From DASZCR01 sp035942915 (GTDB lineage: Bacteria > Acidobacteriota > Blastocatellia > Pyrinomonadales > Pyrinomonadaceae): DNA of 21,159 nucleotides. This document shows, piece by piece, positions 14,183 to 21,159 of the stretch. The stretch's first letter is position 1, and each line of letters opens with the position of its first letter. The notes beneath the pieces were generated by a model. It did not search any database. It saw only the letters and a list, made by a program, of their open reading frames with translations, and was not told the DNA's origin. The stretch covers positions 1-21,159 of the forward strand of contig DASZCR010000198.1 in NCBI GenBank assembly GCA_035942915.1, given 5' to 3'. The position numbers and the translations under genes are program-made.

Positions 14183-15997
14183 ATGAAAATCCATAGCAGA
14201 TGGCTCTTGCCCCCCGTCACCCTGCTCATCTTCTTCGTCTTCTTCGTCGGCGCAGAGTTCTCGGCCACCGCCGAAAACCAACCTCGCAGAACCGGCGCTG
14301 GCGGCAACAACGCGCCGCGCGCCGCCGCCGCAAAAAAGCCGACGGCCGTGCTGGTCAAGAACGATGGCTGCGCCGATTGTCAGCCGTTCTACGAGACGAT
14401 GGAAGCGCTCAAGAAGAAGTACGAGCGCAGCATCGAGTTCAAAGAGGTGAACGCGGCCGACCCGGAACTGGCGAAGAAGCTCAACGAATTCGGTCGCGGC
14501 TACGGCACACGGGTCAACTTCGACAACGGCGGCGACCCTTCGCCCGCGCTCATCCTCTTGAGCGAGGGCGCGCCGCCCGACATCAAAACACAGGCGCAGA
14601 CCATTACGCGCGAAGAGTATGATGCGCTCTTCAACTCGGCCGCCAACATCGCCGCCGCGCGCGACGCCGCCACGCAGGTCGTCACGCAACGCAACGACGG
14701 CGCACGACTGACGAACGTCGAGAAGGACGTGGCCGGGCTGCGCGCGCGCCTCGACGACCTCGACCAGAGCAAACTGCCGATGGCTATCACCAACTCGCAA
14801 TCCTTGATGGATAGTTGGTGGGCTTTCCCGCTCGTCGGCTTCCTGCTCCTGACAAGCATCGGGTTAGGCGTCGCCAACTTCCTGCTGATAAAGGACGGGC
14901 AGACGCGTCTGCGGCAAGACCTCAGTCGCGTGGCGCAGAAGGCCAACGCGGCAGCGACGGCGGCTGCCACCTCCTCCACAGTCCCTCCGCCGCAGAGACA
15001 GGCGGCGAGCGCATCGGACGGCGAGTTGACGCGGCTCGCGCAACAGTTGCAGCAACAGCAGCAAACCCTTCAGAAGCAGCTTACGCAGGTGCAGACGCAA
15101 CTCGACGGCAGCGAGAAGCGCACGGCCGCCTCTATCCAAGCTGCCATCGAGCAGTTGTCGAACTGGATTGCGCGGACGCAGTTGCGCGGCGCGCAGTTGA
15201 ACGGCGACGACGGCGACATGCAAACGACCGCTGCGCTGCTCACACAGTACCAGGAGCCGCTGCACCAGAACGCCGCGCGCGTCGAACCTCTGACGACCGT
15301 CGTCGGCGACCTAGCTCATCACTTGCAGACGCGCTCGACCGTCGCGCCCGGCCTCATCAGCCGCGTCCAGAAGCTCTATCAGGAAATCGGACAGTTCGAG
15401 CAGTGGGCGCAGACCGTCGATGCACAACTCGAAGCCCTTCGTCGCGGCTCGACCGACGAGCGGCAGACGCGCGTCCAGACCGGCTTGAGAACACTCAAGG
15501 GACAGTTGCAGGCCGAGCAGGCGACGCTGGCAGATTACGTGCGCGGCTACAGCCGGCTCCTCGAAGAGAACTTCCCCGTGGGCGTGCGCGCAGCCGAAGC
15601 CGCCCCGGCGGTTGACCCGGAGCAACTCAAGCGGTTCGTCGAAGGCACACCTGATTTCCTGATGGATTGGTTCAGCGACTTCTCGCAACTTCAGAGTCAG
15701 GTCTGGGCGGCGCAGGCGACCGATGCCTCCATCGACAGCGAGACGCTCGACGCCTTCGCGCGCATTCAACGCACCGCCCGCGACGTGCTCAACAGCTTCG
15801 ACATTCAACCCGAAGAGATACAGGTCGGGCAGACGCTCTACGACCGCAACCTGCACGATTTCTCGATGCCGCGACAGGGCACCCCCTATCCGCCGCAGAC
15901 CATCGTCGAGGTGCAGCGCGCAGGCTTCCGTCGTCTCTCTTCGGGCGAAGTATTGAGACGGCCGCAGGTAGTCGTCGCCAGTTCGGGCGTCGCATAG
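14183..15997 (+). CDS. Membrane protein: extracytoplasmic thioredoxin-like domain, one membrane span, cytoplasmic coiled coil (604 aa)
   Basis: Residues 1-31 are a signal sequence (WLLPPVTLLIFFVFFVG, cleavage after SATA). Residues about 50-150 look like a thioredoxin fold: TAVLVKNDGCADCQPFYETM has a strand followed by the redox pair C63-A-D-C66 at the head of a helix, and GGDPSPALILL is near the usual Pro region, although the cis-Pro cannot be fixed with certainty. Residues 213-236 are a membrane span (AFPLVGFLLLTSIGLGVANF). About 255-285 is an Ala/Thr/Ser linker. A Gln-rich coiled coil (about 285-320) and further helices run to residue 560. The thioredoxin-like part should lie outside and the coiled coil in the cytoplasm. 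The gene starts 37 bp after the Hsp70 chimera. A role as redox-sensing or structural connector between periplasm and the cytoplasmic NTPases is inference. Confidence 0.88.
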   Translation: MKIHSRWLLPPVTLLIFFVFFVGAEFSATAENQPRRTGAGGNNAPRAAAAKKPTAVLVKNDGCADCQPFYETMEALKKKYERSIEFKEVNAADPELAKKLNEFGRGYGTRVNFDNGGDPSPALILLSEGAPPDIKTQAQTITREEYDALFNSAANIAAARDAATQVVTQRNDGARLTNVEKDVAGLRARLDDLDQSKLPMAITNSQSLMDSWWAFPLVGFLLLTSIGLGVANFLLIKDGQTRLRQDLSRVAQKANAAATAAATSSTVPPPQRQAASASDGELTRLAQQLQQQQQTLQKQLTQVQTQLDGSEKRTAASIQAAIEQLSNWIARTQLRGAQLNGDDGDMQTTAALLTQYQEPLHQNAARVEPLTTVVGDLAHHLQTRSTVAPGLISRVQKLYQEIGQFEQWAQTVDAQLEALRRGSTDERQTRVQTGLRTLKGQLQAEQATLADYVRGYSRLLEENFPVGVRAAEAAPAVDPEQLKRFVEGTPDFLMDWFSDFSQLQSQVWAAQATDASIDSETLDAFARIQRTARDVLNSFDIQPEEIQVGQTLYDRNLHDFSMPRQGTPYPPQTIVEVQRAGFRRLSSGEVLRRPQVVVASSGVA

Positions 15998-16058
15998 AAG
16001 TTTTGACGAACGAGCGAACCGCGCCCGCCCGCGCGTCGTTCACACTGTTTGAGAAAGC

Positions 16059-16062
16059 GGAG
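16059..16062 (+). promoter_or_regulatory. Shine-Dalgarno deciding the start of the zinc-ribbon propeller gene
   Basis: GGAG (within GCGGAG) lies seven bases before the ATG at 16070. It excludes the in-frame TTG at 16049 and is better placed than for the ATG at 16088. Confidence 0.6.
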
Positions 16063-16069
16063 ATTTCGG

Positions 16070-17335
16070 ATGGCCTCCCCTGCCCCCATGTTTGAACTGT
16101 GGAAGCACTGCCCCCAACTAGCCTGCGGCGAGCCTATCGAGCCGGGCGATGCGACACGCTCCTGCCCGCACTGTCGCAGCGGCTACAAAGTCTGCCCCAC
16201 CTGCCGCGCCACCAATCGCCTGCTCGTCGAACACTGTCGCGGCTGCGGTCGCACGCTCGGCGCTGACGCATGGCCGACGCACGCCGGACTGAAAGCGCCC
16301 GCGCAGGGTCGCGCTTCCATCAAGACGCTCGGCCAGAACTTTTCGAGACATCTCGACGCGCAGGTGGTCTGCCCGCCGCTCGCCTCTGACCGGCTCGTCT
16401 TCGTGCCGCAGTTGGACGGCCAGATTGCCGTGCTTCAGGAGGACGACGGCAAGCAACTCGGCAGCCTGCATGCAGGCGGGCGCATCGAGGCCACGCCGGT
16501 TCTCTGCGCCGGTGCGCTCTTCGTCGCCGCCGGTCGCTCCCTGCGCGCCTTCGACCTCTACGAGTATCTCGACCAGCCGTCGAAGGAAGGCACGCGTCCC
16601 TTCTGGTCGCGCGAGGCCGCAGGCGACACCGTCATCCAGCCGCTCGTCGCCGACGAGCGCGCCGTCTACTTCGTCTCGCGGCGCGGGCGCGAAGCGACGC
16701 TCGAAGCTGCCAACTCGGCCGACGGTTCGCCCGCGTGGCCTGAGCCTGTCAGCCTCCACACGCAGGCGACGCATCCGCCCGTCGTCGTCAACGACACGCT
16801 CGTCGTCGTCGCCTTCGATGGTCACGTCTATGTCGTGCGGCGCGAGACCGGGCGGCTCGAAAGTTTCTCGATTAACTATCGCATCAGCCCGCAGGTCTAT
16901 CCTTGCGTCAGCGAAGCCGGGCTGCTTCTGGCAGACCCCGACGGGCTGGTCTACGAACTCGTCATCGACCATCGCGGCGCACACGTCAACCAGCTCTTCG
17001 ACCATGGCGTCCCGCTGACCGGCATCGCCGCCGGGGGCGGACTCATCGCGTTGGCGCACAACTCCGGCCTCACGCTGCTCACCTCGAACGGTAGCCTGCG
17101 CTGGCGCTTCGACTCGTTTGACTCCTTCTCCGTCCCGCCGCTCGTCGCCGGGCGCAGCGTCTTCGCGCTCAACGACACGGGCGACGGCATGCTCTTCGAC
17201 GAGTTGAATGGCAATCCGCAGGCGAAGGCGCGGATGCTCGCAGGCTCCGAGATTGTCGCGCCGCCCGTGATGACAGAGAAGCGCATCGTCGCCGTCAGCG
17301 GCGAGGGCAAAGCGGCCTTCCTCGACTGGCAATAG
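16070..17335 (+). CDS. Double zinc-ribbon plus PQQ/WD-like beta-propeller protein (421 aa)
   Basis: Residues 14-59 carry four cysteine pairs (C14/C19, C32/C35, C42/C45, C56/C59), enough for two zinc ribbons of the kind used for protein or nucleic-acid contacts. Residues about 95-421 consist of repeated four-strand units of about 40-50 residues (VVCPPLASDRLVFVPQLDGQ, THPPVVVNDTLVVVAFDGHV, SVPPLVAGRSVFALNDTGD, VAPPVMTEKRIVAVSGEGK). The recurring PPxV..xxxvVv...G pattern is typical of PQQ-like or quinoprotein-type beta-propellers; most such repeats bind no cofactor. There is no signal peptide or membrane span, so the protein should be cytoplasmic, unlike most PQQ-like propellers. It is a probable scaffold joining operon partners. 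The gap to the previous gene is 72 bp and to the next 12 bp. Confidence 0.88.
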   Translation: MASPAPMFELWKHCPQLACGEPIEPGDATRSCPHCRSGYKVCPTCRATNRLLVEHCRGCGRTLGADAWPTHAGLKAPAQGRASIKTLGQNFSRHLDAQVVCPPLASDRLVFVPQLDGQIAVLQEDDGKQLGSLHAGGRIEATPVLCAGALFVAAGRSLRAFDLYEYLDQPSKEGTRPFWSREAAGDTVIQPLVADERAVYFVSRRGREATLEAANSADGSPAWPEPVSLHTQATHPPVVVNDTLVVVAFDGHVYVVRRETGRLESFSINYRISPQVYPCVSEAGLLLADPDGLVYELVIDHRGAHVNQLFDHGVPLTGIAAGGGLIALAHNSGLTLLTSNGSLRWRFDSFDSFSVPPLVAGRSVFALNDTGDGMLFDELNGNPQAKARMLAGSEIVAPPVMTEKRIVAVSGEGKAAFLDWQ

Positions 17336-17347
17336 ACCGAAACCACC

Positions 17348-19141
17348 ATGTTCAGAAGAACAGCGAAAACGGCTCTCAAACTCTCTCTCTTCGTCGCCTG
17401 CATGGCGTGCGCTTCCCTCTCGCTCGACGCCAAGACGCACGTCTTTCTCCTCGACAAGTCGGGCAGCATGAACCAACGCTACACGACGCTGCGGCAATGG
17501 CTGATGACGCCGCTGCTCGACTCGGAGGCTTTCGCGCCCGAAGACCGCATCATCGTCCGCTGGTTCTCGACGCGCACCGGCGTCGCCTTCAGCAAAGACG
17601 ACAGCGACTTGAGGATGAAGCACGAGCCTTTCAACAAGGAGCGCGTGCTCGACAGCATCCCACGTCCCGGCGACACGGGCGGCGGCACCAACATCCCGCA
17701 GGGTTTGGAGTTTTCTCTGTCGGACATCGGCGGACTCGGCGTCGAGGGCGACGTGCTGCTCTGGCTCATCACCGACAATATCCAGTCGGTCGGCGGCGCG
17801 TCGAGCGAGATGGTCGCCTTCTACAACAAGATTGCCAACAACCGCGACAAGCTCTTCCGCTCGGCCTATCTCTTCCCCCTCGTCCGCGAAGGCGGCATGA
17901 CGCTGACCAACAAGCAGAACGCGATGATTATGTATCTGCTGCACTACTCGGCCGCCGCGCCGCAACTGCGCCGCGAAGCCGTCGCCGGTTACGCCAAGTC
18001 TGCCGCCGCCAAGATTAACAACCCCGTCATCACCTGGTTTCCCATCGCCGAGGCGCTCATTCCAGACCCCGTCTACAGCACCGGCGAAGAGGAGGACGAG
18101 GCGCTCGAAGTCGTCGATGATGCGCTTACGCTCGGCAAAGTCAAAGAGGGCGAGCCTGTCAACTTCAATGTCCGCATCCGCTTCAAGTCGCGCGCCATCG
18201 AGCGTTCCATCAGCGGCCAGATAACGAACGAGCGGGTCGAACTTGATTGGTCGAATTTCGGCTTTATCGATGCGCGCATGAACGAGGACGGCGCGAGCGG
18301 CGGCGAAGCGACGGGCACAGAACCGGGTGCTGAACCGACGCCGGTCGAGCCTGAACCGCAACCCTCACAGAACTTTTTTCAGGACACGGCGATTGCCGGA
18401 GCCGACGGCCACCCGGCGTCGAAGTGGACGGTCAACTTCGACGCGCGCGACAAACACATCGAACTCAAGCCGGGTCAGACGACCGATACCGTCTACACCA
18501 TCAACATCTCGAACCCCGCGCGGCTCTATCCGGCCAACCCCTGGACGACCGGACTCTCGGCCGAGAGCGAACCCATCTTCGGGACGGTCAGCTACCAACT
18601 GACAGACCTCAAGTCCGAAATCGTGCAGGATACGAAAGACCTCCTGCTCGTCGCCAACGGCCACCTCATCACGGACATCGCGCAGATGAACGTGCAGGAC
18701 GCAAAATCGAAACCGCTCTCTTTCAATTTCCAGTTTCGCATCCAGCACGACCGCACCGGCCGCATCATCGTCGTCATCGTTCTCGGACTGCTGCTCATCG
18801 CGCTCATCAGCGCAGTGCTCGTCCTGCTGCTGCTGCGCACGCGCTACGAGTTGACGACGCCGTCAGGCGAACGCGTGCTGGCGATGCCGCTCGTCGGCAA
18901 GGAGTACATCTCTCTGCATGGCAATCGCGCGGCCGTCATCTCGCGCATGCTCGGCAAACTGCGCATCGCGCCTCTGGTCGGCTACACGATTGACGGCGCG
19001 ACCGCGCCGCGACCGCTCGCCGAAAGCGGCGACCAGTTCAACGTTATCAATCAGGAGGATAATCGCGGCTATCTGCATTCCTTCCGGCGTCTGACGAAAC
19101 AGCCTAAGACGACCGCGCCGAAAGACGATTTCCTCGACTGA
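17348..19141 (+). CDS. von Willebrand factor A domain membrane protein (597 aa)
   Basis: An N-terminal signal sequence (ALKLSLFVACMACASLSL, cleavage near residue 28-29) leads straight into a VWA domain. THVFLLDKSGSM gives the DxSxS MIDAS (D36, S38, S40), GGGTNIPQGLEFSLSDI gives T114, and LLWLITDN gives D143, so all metal-coordinating positions are present. A second, beta-rich extracytoplasmic region follows, with an acidic Pro-rich linker at about 320-345 (GTEPGAEPTPVEPEPQPS). One membrane span lies at about 472-496 (IIVVIVLGLLLIALISAVLV). The roughly 100-residue cytoplasmic tail (LTTPSGERVLAMPLVGKEYI, then AESGDQFNV) has a faint FHA-like look that I do not trust. It starts 12 bp after the propeller gene, with no clear Shine-Dalgarno, which suggests coupling. 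It probably presents a metal-dependent ligand-binding face outside and contacts the Hsp70- or tubulin-like partners inside. Confidence 0.93.
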   Translation: MFRRTAKTALKLSLFVACMACASLSLDAKTHVFLLDKSGSMNQRYTTLRQWLMTPLLDSEAFAPEDRIIVRWFSTRTGVAFSKDDSDLRMKHEPFNKERVLDSIPRPGDTGGGTNIPQGLEFSLSDIGGLGVEGDVLLWLITDNIQSVGGASSEMVAFYNKIANNRDKLFRSAYLFPLVREGGMTLTNKQNAMIMYLLHYSAAAPQLRREAVAGYAKSAAAKINNPVITWFPIAEALIPDPVYSTGEEEDEALEVVDDALTLGKVKEGEPVNFNVRIRFKSRAIERSISGQITNERVELDWSNFGFIDARMNEDGASGGEATGTEPGAEPTPVEPEPQPSQNFFQDTAIAGADGHPASKWTVNFDARDKHIELKPGQTTDTVYTINISNPARLYPANPWTTGLSAESEPIFGTVSYQLTDLKSEIVQDTKDLLLVANGHLITDIAQMNVQDAKSKPLSFNFQFRIQHDRTGRIIVVIVLGLLLIALISAVLVLLLLRTRYELTTPSGERVLAMPLVGKEYISLHGNRAAVISRMLGKLRIAPLVGYTIDGATAPRPLAESGDQFNVINQEDNRGYLHSFRRLTKQPKTTAPKDDFLD

Positions 19142-19170
19142 CACGCACATCTCAGGAGAATCAACGTTCC

Positions 19171-19947
19171 ATGAACAGAAAAAGCTCCCTCCTCCTCCTC
19201 TCGCTTCTGCTCTGCCTCTGGGCATCGGGCGAAGCGCGCGCGCAAGACCCCAAAGAGTTGACCGTCAAGCCCGTCGAGTTCTACGTCTACGACCTCTACG
19301 GGAAGCCCTGGAGTCGTCTGACCGACCAGGTACGCATCAAGCTCGACCCGGAGTTTGCCGGTGAGTTCGGGGCGACCGACATCGCCGTTCCGAACACCAA
19401 CTTCAGTTTCTCGACCAACAGCGTCAAGCCCTACCGGCTCGAAAAGAGTTCCTCCGGTACTTACGCGCGCATCCCCTGGATTGTCTTCAAGAACAACAAC
19501 AACCCCGTCCGCTACATCGTCGAGGTCTATGACCCGCAGGCCAAACGTGCCGTCGCGTGGCTCAGACCGGCGAACGGCAAGGTCGAGCGGCGCAACAACA
19601 GCGGCGGCATCGGCGGCGTCTTGAGGGAGGCCAATTCGGTCGGCGGGACGTTCTTCGCCAACTGGTACATCATCGCGGGCGTGCTCCTTCTGGGCGCGCT
19701 GCTCATCTACTTCCTGATTCTCAAGTGGCTCTTCTCAGGGCTTATGTTGCGGCGACGCTGGGGCGCTTCGAGCGCACAGAACTTCACGCTCTCGCTCTCG
19801 ATACTGATGATGCTCGGCATCATCGTCGGGCTTGCGCTCTACTTCTACGGGATGCGCCCGGAGACGTGGATTATCCTCGGCATCATGGCGGCGCTGTGGC
19901 TGCTGCACGGGGTCGTGTGGCTCGTCTCAGGAAATAAAACGGCCTAA
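19171..19947 (+). CDS. Membrane protein with extracytoplasmic beta domain and three membrane spans (258 aa)
   Basis: AGGAG at 19154-19158 precedes the ATG by 12 bases. Residues 1-24 are a signal peptide (SSLLLLSLLLCLWASGEARA, cleavage before QDPKEL). Residues 25-160 look like a beta-rich domain (VKPVEFYVYDLYGKPW, YARIPWIVF, VRYIVEVYDP). Three membrane spans follow at about 165-188, 205-226 and 231-253, separated by a short basic loop (LRRRWGASSAQ) that should face the cytoplasm. By this topology the C-terminus is cytoplasmic. I recognise no family. The position between the VWA protein and the tubulin-like protein makes it a candidate membrane anchor or channel of the assembly. The next gene begins 13 bp later. 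Confidence 0.85.
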   Translation: MNRKSSLLLLSLLLCLWASGEARAQDPKELTVKPVEFYVYDLYGKPWSRLTDQVRIKLDPEFAGEFGATDIAVPNTNFSFSTNSVKPYRLEKSSSGTYARIPWIVFKNNNNPVRYIVEVYDPQAKRAVAWLRPANGKVERRNNSGGIGGVLREANSVGGTFFANWYIIAGVLLLGALLIYFLILKWLFSGLMLRRRWGASSAQNFTLSLSILMMLGIIVGLALYFYGMRPETWIILGIMAALWLLHGVVWLVSGNKTA

Positions 19948-19960
19948 GAGGAGAATTATC

Positions 19961-21159
19961 ATGGCAACGAACGAACGGCTCATCATTCGCGGCAGGGTCG
20001 AGGCGCAGGAGATTCAGCAGGCTCCCGTCAAGCCGACCATCATCCTCGGCATCGGCGGCACGGGCGGCGACATCCTCCTGCGTATCCGCAAACGCTTCTT
20101 CGAGCGTTACGGCTCGCTCTCGTCGTTCCCCATCGTCTCCTATCTCTGGCTCGACACCGACGCGACCGAGAAGGACATCGGCGCGGGCGTCTTCGCCGAC
20201 CAGATAGCCTTCTCCAACACGGAGAAGTTGATGACGACGATGGCCGACACGACGAAGGTGACGAGCGACCTCAACAACCACCCGCACATCAAGCAGTGGT
20301 TTTATCCGGGGCTGACCAAACTCAAGACGATGACCGAAGGCGCAGGCCAGATTCGCGCCTACAGCCGCCTCGGCTTCTTCGAGCACTACACGAAGATTCG
20401 TAACGCCTTGGTCAACGCCAGCCAGAAGGTCAGGAACATCGAGAACATCAAGGCCGTCTTCGACAAACACAAACTCGACGCCAACCCGAACGAGTTGCAG
20501 GTCTTCATCGTCTTCTCGGTCGCCGGAGGCACGGGCAGCGGCATGTTCTTAGACCTCGCCTTCCTCGTCAAAGACGTCTTCAAGGGCACGGCGCTGACCT
20601 CCATCGGCGTCATCGTCATGCCCGGCCTCTTCAATCCGAACGAGGAGCGCATCTTCGCCAACGGCTACGCGGCCTTGAAGGAACTTGAATACTACTCCTA
20701 CGAGCACGACTTCGAGGTCGAGTGGCCTGACATGGTGCGCCGCGAGATTCCGGGGCCGCCGTTTAACTACACCTATCTCATTGACCGCAACAACCTCTCG
20801 AACACGGCCGTCGAGTTCGCCAACCGCGACGTGATTTTCAACATGGTCGCGGAGAACATCTTCAAGGACTTCACGCAGAGCGACTTCGCGGGCTACAAGC
20901 GCGGCGTCCGCATCAACCTCGACCAATACCTTGTTGACCTCTTCGCCTTCCATCACCGCAACGAGAACGGCGACAGCGTCATCGACCAACGCTTCATCAC
21001 GCGCTACGGCTCGTTCGGCATGGCCTCGATCACCGTCCCGGCCGACCGCATCGAACAGGCTTGCGCCTACAAACTCGCCGCCGATGTCGTAGACCACTGG
21101 GGCAGCCTCTCGAACGCGGGCTTCAACGCCGCTTCGCTGACCGAGGAAGTGATAGGACG
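19961..21159 (+). CDS. Tubulin/FtsZ-superfamily protein, Tubulin_2-like (partial, first 399 codons)
   Basis: The ATG follows AGAGGAG (19947-19953) and the frame is open to the right edge. ILGIGGTGGDILLRIRKRFF (G30 to G36 glycines) is the N-terminal nucleotide-binding turn after the first strand. VFIVFSVAGGTGSGMFLDLA (GGTGSG at 189-194) is the tubulin/FtsZ signature loop that contacts the GTP phosphates. VSYLWLDTDATEKDI matches the second strand with an acidic loop, and LTSIGVIVMPGLF the strand after the signature helix. This fits the 'tubulin-like' families of large bacterial proteins rather than FtsZ itself: an insertion of about 100 residues precedes the signature, and family members are usually much longer than FtsZ. 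No signal peptide, so cytoplasmic. It probably polymerises or acts as a GTP switch; whether it forms filaments cannot be judged. The C-terminal part lies outside the window. Confidence 0.9.
   Translation, partial: MATNERLIIRGRVEAQEIQQAPVKPTIILGIGGTGGDILLRIRKRFFERYGSLSSFPIVSYLWLDTDATEKDIGAGVFADQIAFSNTEKLMTTMADTTKVTSDLNNHPHIKQWFYPGLTKLKTMTEGAGQIRAYSRLGFFEHYTKIRNALVNASQKVRNIENIKAVFDKHKLDANPNELQVFIVFSVAGGTGSGMFLDLAFLVKDVFKGTALTSIGVIVMPGLFNPNEERIFANGYAALKELEYYSYEHDFEVEWPDMVRREIPGPPFNYTYLIDRNNLSNTAVEFANRDVIFNMVAENIFKDFTQSDFAGYKRGVRINLDQYLVDLFAFHHRNENGDSVIDQRFITRYGSFGMASITVPADRIEQACAYKLAADVVDHWGSLSNAGFNAASLTEEVIG

Noticed and set aside
16012..16042. Possible hairpin (GAACGA / TCGTTC arms) between the thioredoxin-like and propeller genes
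   Set aside because: Arms are short, the loop is long and there is no T run. With only 72 bp between genes and continuing same-strand genes, a terminator is not supported.
16118..18361. Long open frame on the minus strand (747 codons) opposite the propeller and VWA genes
   Set aside because: It is Arg/Val/Asp/Glu-rich with no domain or Shine-Dalgarno. It is opposite two well-supported genes and reflects third-position GC bias.
19961..21159. Calling the tubulin-like gene ftsZ
   Set aside because: The spacing between the two glycine loops, the flanking sequence and the VWA/membrane neighbours differ from FtsZ, and no ftsA, ftsQ or mur gene is present.
1..21159. tRNA, rRNA, CRISPR arrays, insertion sequences, attachment sites
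   Set aside because: No cloverleaf-like gene, regularly spaced repeat, transposase motif or flanking terminal repeats were seen on reading both strands; only manual inspection was possible.

Overview
The window is 21 kb of GC-rich, densely coding bacterial chromosome. No rRNA, tRNA, CRISPR array, transposase or integrase was seen. GC bias, gene style and a pilin-like tail of a kind common in acidobacterial proteins (inside the minus-strand membrane/periplasmic protein) point to Acidobacteriota, perhaps the Blastocatellia. This placement is inference, with moderate to low certainty. The window has three parts.

Region A (1-5973, plus strand) is a tight five-gene operon of unrecognised proteins after the last codons of an upstream gene: an 892-residue beta-rich protein, an overlapping 330-residue partner, a 54-residue miniprotein, a 443-residue modular protein and a 194-residue helical protein. 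The 443-residue protein has a beta-rich head, a Pro-rich linker, a helical/hydrophobic region and a C-terminal D-X10-E-X-K motif like that of PD-(D/E)XK nucleases. Its layout resembles a polymorphic toxin or secreted effector. None of the five has a signal peptide. Two junctions have the Shine-Dalgarno written into the last codons of the preceding gene.

Region B (6001-10309) is more ordinary. On the minus strand a secreted DUF3352-like protein with a pilin-like C-terminus is followed by a PaaI-type hotdog thioesterase. A DUF4344 metallopeptidase lipoprotein is divergently transcribed on the plus strand. The 446-bp gap after it holds a GC hairpin, a plausible sigma70-type promoter whose -35 lies inside a 6-1-6 palindrome, and a leader of about 230 nt.

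Region C (10756 to the right edge, plus strand) is the most interesting part. It is an operon of six genes, the last cut by the window end: (1) pseudo-receiver / zinc ribbon / Ig-like repeats / lid-less Hsp70; (2) secreted thioredoxin-like domain / membrane span / cytoplasmic coiled coil; (3) two zinc ribbons plus a PQQ/WD-like beta-propeller, soluble; (4) extracytoplasmic von Willebrand A domain with intact MIDAS, one membrane span and a cytoplasmic tail; (5) extracytoplasmic domain plus three membrane spans; (6) a tubulin/FtsZ-superfamily GTPase (Tubulin_2-like) with GGTGSG signature. The parts suggest a trans-envelope machine: cytoplasmic tubulin-like and Hsp70-like NTPases, coupled by three membrane proteins to periplasmic VWA and thioredoxin-like domains. 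Tubulin-superfamily proteins next to VWA proteins have been proposed in the literature as membrane-remodelling systems. The combination seen here, with a receiver-Hsp70 chimera and a zinc-ribbon propeller, is not one I recognise as described.
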